NCBI RefSeq assembly: GCF_015278125.1
Contig: NZ_JADILO010000001.1
Span: 434,001 to 498,000 of the forward strand
DNA length: 64,000 nt
Reading direction: 5' to 3'
From: Vibrio fluminensis
Lineage (GTDB): Bacteria; Pseudomonadota; Gammaproteobacteria; Enterobacterales; Vibrionaceae
The notes beneath the pieces were generated by a model. That model saw only the letters and a program-made list of their open reading frames with translations. It had not been told where the DNA came from and did not search any database. The position numbers and the translations under genes were made by a program. This document shows, one piece after another, positions 28,097 to 36,425 of this stretch; the stretch's first letter is position 1; every line of letters begins with the position of its first letter.

Positions 28097-28993
28097 ATGA
28101 AACTGGCGCACACTCCCATCACAGAGCATTGCTTCAATCACATCCCATTCTTGCTGAAGAGGGACGACCAACTTCACCCTCACTTTTCTGGCAACAAAGC
28201 GCGTAAATTTATGGCGCTACTGGACGGCGACTACTCATCAATCAAAACCTTAATTGGTTACGGCAGCCCTCAAGCGAACTCGCTCTATTCCATGGCAGCC
28301 CTTGCCCAACTAAAGGGCTGGCAACTCGAATTTTATGTCGACCGTATTCCTGATTGGCTTGAACAAAAACCAATTGGCAATTATCACGCTGCGTTAGAAT
28401 TAGGTGCAGAGATTATTCCGGTCGCTCACAGTAATCTTCACCCTGCAGAGTATATTACTCATATTCGCCAACCAGATAAGACGTGCCTATTTGTACCTGA
28501 AGGTGGTCGTTGTACCCTTGCGGAATATGGCGTAACACAGCTAGCCGAAGAAATCTTGCTCTGGACTCAAAACCAGCCAAAGCAAAAGTTCGTTGTGGCG
28601 CTACCCGCCGGTACCGGAACCACGGCTTTGTATTTACATAAATATCTGAGCCGTCACGACATCGCCGTTATTACTTGTGCTTGCGTGGGCGGAAAAGAGT
28701 ACCTCACGGAACAGTTTAATCAGTTAGGTGAAAACTCACACCCGGAAATTCTTGAGTTAAAAACTAAGCATCATTTTGGCAAACTCTACCAACAAGATTA
28801 TTTGATCTGGCAACAGCTCACTCAACAAACTGGCGTAGAATTTGAATTACTTTATGACCCTATGATGTGGTGTTGCCTGCTTGAATGGTATCCGCAAAAT
28901 CAAGATAAACAGCTAATCTATATTCATCAGGGAGGCTTGCTCGGCAATGCCAGTATGCTGCCGCGTTATCAACGTAAATATGGAGAGTTATGA
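28097..28993 (+). CDS. PLP-dependent D-cysteine desulfhydrase/ACC deaminase family
   Basis: A 298-aa fold-type II PLP enzyme of the D-cysteine desulfhydrase / 1-aminocyclopropane-1-carboxylate deaminase family. The PLP lysine is in HFSGNKARKFMAL (near residue 37), after LLKRDDQLHP which is also typical. A phosphate-binding loop LPAGTGTTALYL appears near residue 170. Members split D-cysteine to pyruvate, sulfide and ammonia; substrate assignment within the family is uncertain and this protein is somewhat shorter than the usual ~330 aa. It lies 33 nt past the sensor kinase gene and overlaps the next small gene by 4 nt. Confidence 0.82.
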   Translation: MKLAHTPITEHCFNHIPFLLKRDDQLHPHFSGNKARKFMALLDGDYSSIKTLIGYGSPQANSLYSMAALAQLKGWQLEFYVDRIPDWLEQKPIGNYHAALELGAEIIPVAHSNLHPAEYITHIRQPDKTCLFVPEGGRCTLAEYGVTQLAEEILLWTQNQPKQKFVVALPAGTGTTALYLHKYLSRHDIAVITCACVGGKEYLTEQFNQLGENSHPEILELKTKHHFGKLYQQDYLIWQQLTQQTGVEFELLYDPMMWCCLLEWYPQNQDKQLIYIHQGGLLGNASMLPRYQRKYGEL

Positions 28994-29289
28994 TGAGAGT
29001 CAGTGGATTGTTTTTAGTTTGCCTGTTACCAATTTCTGCCGGCGCCGCAGAAAAGAGCTACTCCACACCCAATCACCGTGCAGCGATCGTAGTGAACAGT
29101 GAGCAAGCCAACCATAGAATTTGTTACTACCAAGATCATGCGTACTCGGAAGGTGCCCTGTTAGAAGTTGGCGGCTATCTAATGCGTTGCGAAAATGCCA
29201 ATCAATATGAAACCAACGGCAAATTAAAGTGGGTCACCTTTGCTAAATCACAGCAATCGAACGGGAAAAATCAAAGCAGCACAAAATAG
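28990..29289 (+). CDS. DUF1496 family periplasmic protein
   Basis: A 99-aa protein with a signal peptide (MRVSGLFLVCLLPISAGA) and a short mature part containing ICYYQDHAYSEGALLEVGGY and ETNGKLKWV, the recognisable DUF1496 pattern with two conserved cysteines. Function is unknown. The tail is Gln/Ser/Lys rich. The start overlaps the stop of the PLP enzyme gene (ATGATGA), preceded by GGAGAG. An ERIC-like repeat follows it, and I see no clear terminator before that repeat. Confidence 0.8.
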   Translation: MMRVSGLFLVCLLPISAGAAEKSYSTPNHRAAIVVNSEQANHRICYYQDHAYSEGALLEVGGYLMRCENANQYETNGKLKWVTFAKSQQSNGKNQSSTK

Positions 29290-29346
29290 CTTACGCTCGT
29301 CAATCATTCTAAACGACACCACGTAGGCGAGATCCTGTTCGTCTCT

Positions 29347-29472
29347 ATACCCAAACAACTTGGAGATGCAGGTAGGCGACAAACGAACAAAGCCTCTGAG
29401 CATAGATGGTCTATGTGATGAGGTTTGTGAGTGCCAGTCAACACCGCTGCAACTTCAAGTAGGACGGGTATA
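29347..29472. repeat. ERIC-type intergenic repeat, 126 bp
   Basis: An imperfect palindrome of exactly 126 bp with ends TATACCC...GGGTATA. The right end read on the minus strand, TATACCCGTCCTACTTGAAG, is the terminal pattern of ERIC elements known in enterobacteria and vibrios. The inner part CATAGATGGTCTATG forms the central hairpin. It lies between the DUF1496 and DMT transporter genes and contains no convincing gene. Confidence 0.75.
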
Positions 29473-29528
29473 TCACTCTGAATTTTGATAACGTATGATG
29501 TCATTCTAATCCGTAACCTTGAAAAACC

Positions 29529-30437
29529 ATGCTTTCTAGATTCAACGACATCATCCCAGTAGGGGTGCGCTTCATGCTGTTGTCAGCACTGGGATTCGCA
29601 CTTATGTCTGCTTGCGTAAAATACGTGAGCGTCCATGGCATCCCTGTTTTCGAAATCGTAGCTGCCCGCGCACTGGTTTCGCTTATCCTCAGCTACCTTG
29701 ATGTAAAACGCAAAAAGATTTCCATTTGGGGCAACAATAAAAAATTGCTGTTACTACGTGGTACTGTCGGCACCATGGCACTAATGTGTGTCTACTATGC
29801 CGTCACTGCTCTACCTCTAGCCGAAGCGACGATTCTGCAATACGTTCATCCGGTGTTTACTGCCTTACTTGGTGTGCTGTTTCTCAAAGAGCGTATTCAA
29901 GGCGCAACCATGATTTGTATCGCGCTGTGTTTGCTAGGCGTTGGGCTGATGGTGCAGCCAAATATGTCGGATTCGATTACCGCACAAGCCCTACCGATTC
30001 ACAGTGTGATGATTGCGTTGCTGGGCGCATTTGGTAGCTCCATTGCCTATGTCATCGTACGTAAACTGAGCCAAACCGAAGATAGCTCAGTGATTATTTT
30101 CTACTTCCCACTAGTCGCGCTGCCTGTTTCAACGTTCCTAATGTGGGATGAGTTTGTCGTACCTAGTTTGACCATTACGCTCTTGCTGGTCATGGTGGGC
30201 ATCTTCACTCAAATTGGTCAATATGGCTTAACCAAAGCGATGCAAACCCAAGAAGCGGGCAAAGCCTCAGCCTACTCTTATGTACAGATCGTATTCTCTA
30301 CCCTACTTGGCGTGGTGATCTTCAGTGAAATCCCATCGGTCTGGACTTACATGGGCGGCGGTTTAATTGTCACTGGAGCCTTGATCAATGTGTTTGGCAA
30401 AAAGCTGTTACCCAAAAAGCTTCGCTATAATAGCTAA
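29529..30437 (+). CDS. EamA/DMT family transporter
   Basis: A 302-aa membrane protein with ten predicted helices in two EamA repeats (about residues 12-140 and 155-290). Family features include the PLAEATILQYVHPVFTALLG segment at the end of helix 4 and the matching EAGKASAYSYVQIVFSTLLG in the second half. DMT transporters move amino acids, nucleosides or other metabolites; the substrate is not predictable here. The gene follows the ERIC-type repeat and is closed by a terminator, so it appears monocistronic. Confidence 0.88.
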   Translation: MLSRFNDIIPVGVRFMLLSALGFALMSACVKYVSVHGIPVFEIVAARALVSLILSYLDVKRKKISIWGNNKKLLLLRGTVGTMALMCVYYAVTALPLAEATILQYVHPVFTALLGVLFLKERIQGATMICIALCLLGVGLMVQPNMSDSITAQALPIHSVMIALLGAFGSSIAYVIVRKLSQTEDSSVIIFYFPLVALPVSTFLMWDEFVVPSLTITLLLVMVGIFTQIGQYGLTKAMQTQEAGKASAYSYVQIVFSTLLGVVIFSEIPSVWTYMGGGLIVTGALINVFGKKLLPKKLRYNS

Positions 30438-30453
30438 CACGTACTAAATAAAT

Positions 30454-30477
30454 GGAGGCTGTAATCAACCAGCCTCC
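30454..30477 (+). terminator. Terminator after DMT transporter gene
   Basis: The stem GGAGGCTG / CAGCCTCC (30454-30461, 30470-30477), followed by TATTTCT, lies 16 nt past the stop. Confidence 0.7.
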
Positions 30478-30479
30478 TA

Positions 30480-31049
30480 TTTCTGAATTAACCCAGTGTG
30501 TCTACTTTTATGGGGTCATACCATTCTCAATTCTCAACGATGTAACTGTGTATGTACCGCTTAAAAATCATTCGCGTATTTCAACACTTAACAAAGCGGT
30601 CCAATTACTCTTTGCCTTGCCAAAGAGTGATCAGAAAGGCGCTTTAGTATAGTAGCCGTTGTCCGGTCGGTTTTGGGCGTTCCCGACATTGAAAACCATA
30701 CTTCAAAAACATTCCATACAAGTAAGTTACATACGCCACAACAATAAAACATCCACCCATACATAATTACCATTTATTTCAGAAAGTTATACTCACAGTT
30801 TCATCAAGAACACCAGCTAAGATTTTCGAAAAACCGCGTAAATATCACAAATCCAAACTCTTCTCTCTGTCGAAGTTTTACCAGATCACATATCGATAAA
30901 TCACCCTCTATTACTAAAACCTTACAGTTGCTAGGGTCTCATCTGGATTGAGTGCTCAACCATCAAAAAATCCAGTAGGAACAAAGACATAAAAATAAAA
31001 ATCATTCCTATTTGAATTAATTTTTGTATTACACTGTAAAGGAATATCT
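30480..31049. other. 570-base non-coding region upstream of dmsA
   Basis: No gene is supported. A nested dyad stands at 30593-30645: outer arms AAAGCG / CGCTTT, inner 8-bp stem ACTCTTTG / CAAAGAGT. A palindrome TTGAGTGCTCAA is at 30948-30959. The promoter of the respiratory operon should be near the right end, in the A/T-rich stretch 30985-31040, but I cannot place boxes with confidence. Confidence 0.45.
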
Positions 31050-33464
31050 ATGGCTACTCTGCCGTTTCTAAATATAGAAACCACCCGCCGTAAGCTACTC
31101 GAGTATTCAAGCAAACTCAGCGCAACCGCTGCTGTTGCTGGCTCTCTAGCCACATTACCACTGAGCAAAAAAGTCAGTGCTGCACCAACTACTACTCCAG
31201 CTGAATTTAAATACAGCGCCTGTTTAGTAAACTGTGGCTCACGCTGCGCACTAAAAGTAAAAGTTCAAGATGGGCGCATCCTACAAGTTGAACCCGCTGA
31301 TACAGACAATGATGCCGTTTTTGGCGAACACCAAATTCGCCCATGCTTACGTGGTCGCTCAAACAAATTCCGCGTCTATAACCCTGATCGCCTGAAATAC
31401 CCAATGAAACGCGTTGGCAAGCGTGGTGAAGGTAAATTCGAGCGCATCAGTTGGCAAGAAGCGACACAAACCATCGCCAATCAGTTGACCCGTGTTTACG
31501 AGACTTATGGGCCAGAAGCGGTCTATTTCCAGTACGGTACTGGCGCGTACTACCACACTCAAGGTCGTGAAGCTTGGCTACGTATGCTGACCCAAGCCGG
31601 TGGCTACCTCAACTACTTCAACTCTTACTCAACCGCGCAAATCAACGGTATGACGCCATTCACTTGGGGTAAGTATGCTGGTACCCACTTTACCGAAATC
31701 GAAGATTCAGATTTAGTGGTGCTATTTAGCCTCAACCTATCTGAAACACGTATGTCAGGTGGTGGTCAGGTTGAAGAGATGCGCCGAGCACTTGAAAAAT
31801 CGGGTGCGAAAGTGATCCTGATTGACCCACGTTACACGGACTCTGGAGTGGTGAGCGATGCTGAGTGGTTACCAATCAAACCAACCACGGATGCCGCTCT
31901 AGTTGCTGCCCTTATCCATACAATGATCAAAGAAGATCTGCTCAATGAAGAACAGATCCGCAAATACGCAATCGGCTTTACCCACGATACGCTACCTGCC
32001 AACGCGGCAGTAAATGGCAGCTACAAAGACTACATCTTAGGGACTGGCAAAGACGGCATTGAGAAAACGCCGCAGTGGGCGGCAACGATTACGGGCATTC
32101 CAGCCAAACGCATCGTACAACTCGCGCGTGAAATCGCTAACGCCAAAGCGTGTTACATCGCACAGGGCTGGGGCGCACAGCGCCACCATAATGGCGAGCA
32201 CAGCGTGCACGCGATTCAATCTCTGTGTGTCGTGTCAGGTCACTTTGGTCGCGCAGGCACCAACACGGGTAACTGGGCATACTCAACCAAATATGGTGTG
32301 CCGCTCTTACCTCGCCCAGCCAACCCAGTCAAAACGTCGATCCCGGTGTTCTCTTGGACAGACGCCATTGCCAACCCGGAAGTTTTTACTCCTGAGACGC
32401 ACGGCTTAAAAGGTGCAGATAAATTGCAGCACGGCATTAAGCTAATGATCAACCAAGCCGGTAACGTGCTGGGTAACCAACATGGTGACTTAAACCGCAC
32501 CCGTGAAATATTGGCTGATGACAGCAAATGTGAGTTTATTGTCGTGGTCGATAACCATATGACGCCAACAGCAAAATTCGCTGATATCTTGCTACCTGAA
32601 ACCACTTACCTAGAAGCGTCAGACTTGGTTGATAACGCTTACGCATCAGGCTCTAACCACTTTATGATCTCAATGGAGAACACCATCGACCCGATGTGGG
32701 AAGTGCGCTCTACCTATGACGTATGTGCGGACATTGCCGAGCACCTTGGCTTTAAACAAACCTTTACTGAAGGTCGCAGCCAAGCCGAGTGGATTGAAAA
32801 ACACTACAACGATATTCGTGCCAAACGTACTTACCTACCTGAGTTTGCAAAAGTACGCGGCAGCGGTGTTATCGATCAGCAACGCGCGAAGAAAGAAGAC
32901 AGCATTCCGTTCGCGGATTTCTACCAAGATCCAGCGGCAAATCCACTCACCACCCCTTCTGGTAAGTTCGAAATATTTGCCACTAAGGTGCAAGAGCGCG
33001 TTGATACTTGGGTGCTGCCTGAAGGTCACTATATGACGGCAATTCCAGAGTATGTGCCTGTGCCAAACTCGCACATGGATCTAGAGAAGTTTGCCCAATA
33101 CCCACTGCAAATGACGGGCTTCCATACTAAAGGTCATACCCACTCAACATATGCCAATGTTGGCGTTGTCGCCGAAGCGGTGCCTGACGAAATCTGGATC
33201 AACCCGATCAATGCCGAGCAACGTGGGGTCAAAAACGGCGATATGGTTCATGTATTCAACGAATACGGCAAGATCCTTATCGCGGCTAAAGTGACTAACC
33301 GTGTAATGCCAGATGTGACCGCAATGCCGCAAGGCGCATGGTCGGTTGTGAAAAATGGTGTCGATATTGGTGGTTGTATCAACAACCTAACCAGTCACCT
33401 ATTCTCGCCTATCACTAAAGGCAACCCACAACATACCAACCTAGTAGAAATTCAGAAGGCATAA
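31050..33464 (+). CDS. dmsA: DMSO-reductase-type molybdopterin catalytic subunit (DmsA-like)
   Basis: An 804-aa molybdenum enzyme of the DMSO reductase family, length close to E. coli DmsA. The N-terminus has a twin-arginine signal (TTRRKLLEY, then a hydrophobic run ending VSAAP), so the folded enzyme is exported. An N-terminal [4Fe-4S] site uses C58, C62, C66 and C99 (CLVNCGSRC ... CLRGRS, as in DmsA). The region YFNSYSTAQ near residue 190 offers the serine ligand to molybdenum. The dmsB, dmsC and chaperone genes follow directly. The physiological acceptor could be DMSO, TMAO or another S/N-oxide. Confidence 0.9.
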   Translation: MATLPFLNIETTRRKLLEYSSKLSATAAVAGSLATLPLSKKVSAAPTTTPAEFKYSACLVNCGSRCALKVKVQDGRILQVEPADTDNDAVFGEHQIRPCLRGRSNKFRVYNPDRLKYPMKRVGKRGEGKFERISWQEATQTIANQLTRVYETYGPEAVYFQYGTGAYYHTQGREAWLRMLTQAGGYLNYFNSYSTAQINGMTPFTWGKYAGTHFTEIEDSDLVVLFSLNLSETRMSGGGQVEEMRRALEKSGAKVILIDPRYTDSGVVSDAEWLPIKPTTDAALVAALIHTMIKEDLLNEEQIRKYAIGFTHDTLPANAAVNGSYKDYILGTGKDGIEKTPQWAATITGIPAKRIVQLAREIANAKACYIAQGWGAQRHHNGEHSVHAIQSLCVVSGHFGRAGTNTGNWAYSTKYGVPLLPRPANPVKTSIPVFSWTDAIANPEVFTPETHGLKGADKLQHGIKLMINQAGNVLGNQHGDLNRTREILADDSKCEFIVVVDNHMTPTAKFADILLPETTYLEASDLVDNAYASGSNHFMISMENTIDPMWEVRSTYDVCADIAEHLGFKQTFTEGRSQAEWIEKHYNDIRAKRTYLPEFAKVRGSGVIDQQRAKKEDSIPFADFYQDPAANPLTTPSGKFEIFATKVQERVDTWVLPEGHYMTAIPEYVPVPNSHMDLEKFAQYPLQMTGFHTKGHTHSTYANVGVVAEAVPDEIWINPINAEQRGVKNGDMVHVFNEYGKILIAAKVTNRVMPDVTAMPQGAWSVVKNGVDIGGCINNLTSHLFSPITKGNPQHTNLVEIQKA

Positions 33465-33468
33465 CTAA

Positions 33469-34092
33469 ATGAAACAATTAGGCTTTTATATTGATTCATC
33501 TCGCTGCTCAGGTTGTAAAACTTGCCAGGTGAGTTGCAAAGATAAAAACGATATTGATGTCGGTCGTAAGTTCCGTCGCGTGTACGAATACGGTGGCGGC
33601 TCTTGGGCAAAAGATAGCGATGGTGCGTGGACCAACCAAACCTTCGCTTACTACCTATCGGTTGCTTGTAACCACTGTGACGATCCAATTTGTGTCGCAG
33701 GGTGCCCAACCCAGGCAATGCACAAACGCCAAGACAATGGCTTAGTGCTGGTTGACCAAGATAAGTGTATTGGCTGTCGTTACTGCGCCATGCGCTGCCC
33801 TTACGGCGCGCCACAATATGACAAAGAGAAAAAGGTGATGTCGAAGTGCGACGGTTGCCTTGACCGTCTAGAGCAAGGGCTTAACCCTGTATGCGTCGAC
33901 TCATGCCCTCAACGTGCGATTGAGTTTGGTGACATTAATGAGCTACGCGCCAAATATGGCAACCAACGTGATGTTGCGCCCCTGCCTGACTCACGCATTA
34001 CCAGCCCGAACTTAATTGTACGTACCCATAGCCATGCCGTTGCGAACAACAGCAATGTGGGCGAGCTACAAAACCCGGCGGAGGTAAAATAA
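33469..34092 (+). CDS. dmsB: DMSO-reductase electron-transfer subunit, four [4Fe-4S] (DmsB-like)
   Basis: A 207-aa ferredoxin-like subunit with four cysteine clusters in order: CSGCKTCQVSCKDKND, CNHCDDPICVAGCP, CIGCRYCAMRCPYGAP and CDGCLDRLEQG...CVDSCP. This matches DmsB, which relays electrons from the quinol site on DmsC to the molybdenum subunit. It has no signal peptide, consistent with export as a complex with the Tat-tagged catalytic subunit. It starts 5 nt after the dmsA stop and abuts dmsC without a gap. Confidence 0.93.
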   Translation: MKQLGFYIDSSRCSGCKTCQVSCKDKNDIDVGRKFRRVYEYGGGSWAKDSDGAWTNQTFAYYLSVACNHCDDPICVAGCPTQAMHKRQDNGLVLVDQDKCIGCRYCAMRCPYGAPQYDKEKKVMSKCDGCLDRLEQGLNPVCVDSCPQRAIEFGDINELRAKYGNQRDVAPLPDSRITSPNLIVRTHSHAVANNSNVGELQNPAEVK

Positions 34093-34860
34093 ATGCACGA
34101 GTTATCTTTGGTTTTCTTCACTTTCCTCGCACAAACGGCGGTTGGAATTGTGGTGTTATCTACCCTCGCATTCTTGATTGGCAAGATGAATCGCAAGCAA
34201 CATGAGAAAGCGTTGTATGCAGCATTTGTGGCATTGTCGCTCGGTGGCATCGCATCACTCACCCACCTTGGTCAACCGCTTAAAGCACTTAATGCTCTCA
34301 ATGCAATTGGTCAATCACCGATGAGTAACGAGATCATAGCCACCATCATGTTTGGTGGACTGCTGTTTGCTGCCATGGTGTGTCTGAAAGTTCGTCAAGG
34401 CAGCAACACGGTTAAAGCGGTAAGCCTATTCTCTAGCTTTGCTGGAATCGTGTTGGTACATACCATTCCAACCATCTACACCATAGAAAGTGTTGCGGCA
34501 TGGAATAGCGTATATACCTCGATCTACATGATCCTGACGGCATTTGTGATGGGTGCAACAGTTGTGTATCTAATCTGTGGTTGCCGCTTGTTTAAATACA
34601 CTGCGCTGATTAGCTTACTAGTCGGCATCATCTTAATGCCAAGCTACTTTGCTCACATAGGCTTAGCCGCACCAAGTTTGTTTGGTCAAGATGCGTTGTT
34701 CTGGATGCTCAAACTGGCGTTTGCAGGTTTAGCGATTATCAGTCTCTCATCCAGACAAAAAGACAATACACAGTTCGCTTCTTTAGCAGTCGTGTTTGTT
34801 GCCGCTTCAGAGATCGCTGGTCGAATCGGCTTCTATGAACTTTGGCAAATCGGTATGTAA
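34093..34860 (+). CDS. dmsC: DMSO-reductase membrane anchor (DmsC-like)
   Basis: A 255-aa membrane protein with about eight helices, of the DmsC family. It begins HELSLVFFTFLAQTAVG and has the HLGQPLKALNAL segment near residue 57, both typical of DmsC, which binds menaquinol and anchors the complex. The start codon immediately follows the dmsB stop. A short stem-loop (34869-34885) follows the gene before the chaperone gene, which could lower downstream expression. Confidence 0.88.
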   Translation: MHELSLVFFTFLAQTAVGIVVLSTLAFLIGKMNRKQHEKALYAAFVALSLGGIASLTHLGQPLKALNALNAIGQSPMSNEIIATIMFGGLLFAAMVCLKVRQGSNTVKAVSLFSSFAGIVLVHTIPTIYTIESVAAWNSVYTSIYMILTAFVMGATVVYLICGCRLFKYTALISLLVGIILMPSYFAHIGLAAPSLFGQDALFWMLKLAFAGLAIISLSSRQKDNTQFASLAVVFVAASEIAGRIGFYELWQIGM

Positions 34861-34868
34861 TAGATTAT

Positions 34869-34890
34869 GGGGAGCTTAGCTCCCCTATTT
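34869..34890 (+). terminator. Hairpin between dmsC and chaperone gene
   Basis: GGGGAGC / GCTCCCC (34869-34875, 34879-34885) with loop TTA, followed by TATTTT, is a terminator-like hairpin within the operon, likely causing partial termination. Confidence 0.7.
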
Positions 34891-34901
34891 TGGGATTTTC
34901 A

Positions 34902-35492
34902 ATGAACAACTTAGCCCTACTACCACGCGCACTTGGCGCTCTGTTCTACTACTCACCGGTAGAGCAGATTAACTTGGCGACCCTCAACAACCTCGAATCC
35001 CTTGCTAGCGCTTATCAATGGCAAGATTTAGAGACCGTCAATCATCTAATCATCTCTCTAAAGCAAGAGCGTTATTCGGCAAACAAATACAATTTCTCTG
35101 TATTGTTTGAAGGGCAAGGCGAAATGTTGGCGCCGCCATGGGGCTCGGTGTATCAAAACCGCGAAAACCTAGTCATGGGCGATTCAACTGCGGCTTACTA
35201 CCAGTTTTTAGACCGTGCAGGCATTGCGTTTGAGATTAACAATCAACCACTGGATCATTTTGGCTTAATGATGTGGGCGCTGGCTCTGCTTATCGAAGAA
35301 GGCAACCAGGTCGCTCTGGTAGAGTTTCTCTCTGTGCATCTACTGCCTTGGAGTGGTCGCTATCTAGAATTACTGCAAAGCAACCAAGAGAGTCCATTTT
35401 ACGCAGACTTAGCTAAGTTAACTGAGCTCTTTTTAGAACAAGTTAAAACTGAAATCGGATTAACAATTGAGCCTATAAAACTGTATAAATAA
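34902..35492 (+). CDS. TorD/DmsD family redox enzyme maturation chaperone
   Basis: A 196-aa all-helical chaperone of the TorD/DmsD family, which guards the Tat signal of the molybdoenzyme until the cofactor is inserted. Visible features are LPRALGALFYYSP at the N-terminus and a later HFGLMMWALALLIEEG, corresponding to the DH[FLY]G region. I start at the ATG at 34902; the frame is open 20 codons further but that stretch crosses the hairpin and the dmsC end. The stop overlaps the next ATG (TAATG), so the napF-like gene is coupled. Confidence 0.85.
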   Translation: MNNLALLPRALGALFYYSPVEQINLATLNNLESLASAYQWQDLETVNHLIISLKQERYSANKYNFSVLFEGQGEMLAPPWGSVYQNRENLVMGDSTAAYYQFLDRAGIAFEINNQPLDHFGLMMWALALLIEEGNQVALVEFLSVHLLPWSGRYLELLQSNQESPFYADLAKLTELFLEQVKTEIGLTIEPIKLYK

Positions 35493-35947
35493 TGACAGAA
35501 ATCAACCCATCACGCCGGGCGTTATTTGAGCGTTTTCGACCAACACATGTTGAATCGTCAACCGGATTTATTCGCCCTCCGCAAGCGCGAGAAGAGCTAC
35601 AGTTTTTAAGCATGTGCGATCAATGCATGCGCTGCTCAAACGCTTGCCCAAGCAACGCCATCACCCAAGAGCACGGCTACCCGGTGCTATCGGGAAACTG
35701 TGATAGTTGCTACTTGTGCGTGCAAGCCTGTCCAACCGGCGCACTGACGCATTCTGCGCTCAAGGCTAAGGTAAACTACCGTTGCAACCCGAAACTGGCG
35801 CAATACTGTCAATCCTGTAGTGAGGTGTGTCGTAGCAAAGCCATTTCGATACAAGCTGGTGAAGTCGCAATGATTGATAATCAACTATGCTCAGGTTGTG
35901 GTGATTGTTTAAGCGCTTGTGAGTTTTTTGCCATAACTCTTGATTGA
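35492..35947 (+). CDS. napF: NapF-like ferredoxin-type protein
   Basis: A 151-aa cytosolic iron-sulfur protein with NapF layout. It begins with SRRALF and has cysteine clusters CDQCMRCSNACP, CDSCYLCVQACP, CQSCSEVC and CSGCGDCLSACE. NapF assists maturation of the periplasmic nitrate reductase NapA. No nap genes are in the window, and here it sits at the end of a dms-type operon, so it may serve the DmsA-like enzyme. The third cluster has a shortened spacing compared with the others and may not bind a full cluster. The symbol reflects the family rather than a proven role. Confidence 0.8.
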   Translation: MTEINPSRRALFERFRPTHVESSTGFIRPPQAREELQFLSMCDQCMRCSNACPSNAITQEHGYPVLSGNCDSCYLCVQACPTGALTHSALKAKVNYRCNPKLAQYCQSCSEVCRSKAISIQAGEVAMIDNQLCSGCGDCLSACEFFAITLD

Positions 35948-36040
35948 TAAATGGATTTTGCGATTGAGACTGGTAAAGTACGCCTCAATCACTTGAGTGC
36001 AACCTATCGCGCACCATTCATATAATCCGAGAGTTTGAAA

Positions 36041-36289
36041 ATGATTAAAGACGAACGCGTAATTGAAAATCTAGATGAATTAGCGGCATTCCTAACCGCA
36101 GTAGAAAGTGGCATTCTAGGTCTACAAAACATCGGTGGCGTGGCTCTAGCAACCAGCAATGCTGATGGTCGCCACTTCGTAGCGGTGTTGGATGATAAAC
36201 ACCAACTGATCTTAGGTCGCTGGGTAAGTGAAGAAGTCTTTAAGACTGGTCAAGACATGGTTCGTAACGGCGTTAATCCGAAACACTAA
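36041..36289 (+). CDS. Small unknown protein downstream of dms cluster
   Basis: An 82-aa protein from the ATG at 36041 (MIKDERVIENLDELAAFL). I do not recognise a family. It is soluble and moderately acidic, with an N-terminal helical part and a central VALATSNADGRHFVAVLDD stretch that looks like paired beta strands, then ILGRWVSEEVFKTGQDMVRNG. No cysteines or signal peptide are present. It lies 93 nt past the NapF-like gene and is followed by a strong terminator, so it may be the last gene of the respiratory operon or stand alone. Codon use looks like its neighbours. Confidence 0.7.
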   Translation: MIKDERVIENLDELAAFLTAVESGILGLQNIGGVALATSNADGRHFVAVLDDKHQLILGRWVSEEVFKTGQDMVRNGVNPKH

Positions 36290-36310
36290 TTGATTGTTTT
36301 ACCGCAATGT

Positions 36311-36345
36311 AAAAAGCCCGTGCTTACACAGCCACGGGCTTTTTT
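36311..36345 (+). terminator. Terminator after small unknown gene
   Basis: The stem AAAAAGCCCGTG / CACGGGCTTTTT (36311-36322, 36333-36344) is a strong intrinsic terminator with A- and T-tracts on both sides. Confidence 0.92.
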
Positions 36346-36354
36346 CTCAGCTTT

Positions 36355-36425
36355 TATCTCGAATCTTGGCTTTCGCCTCTCAATTCTCGACTCTAAGATC
36401 TCAAATCTCAGATCTCGATTCTCAA
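36355..36425. repeat. Degenerate TCTCRAWTC pyrimidine-rich repeat
   Basis: About seven degenerate units of the type TCTCGAWTC or TCTCAAWTC follow one another here, overlapping the 3' end of the amidohydrolase gene. They include TCTCAATTCTCGACTC and ATCTCAAATCTCAGATCTCG. Short direct and dyad symmetries are mixed. Confidence 0.6.

Noticed and set aside
30585..30650. Integron attC site
   Set aside because: The left end has ACTTAAC (RYYYAAC) and a folded structure follows, but the right end lacks GTTRRRY and no cassette gene or integrase is present.
30948..30959. FNR box before the dms operon (TTGAGTGCTCAA)
   Set aside because: The FNR consensus is TTGAT-N4-ATCAA. Here the arms are TTGAG/CTCAA with only two bases between, so the spacing and the fifth base do not fit.
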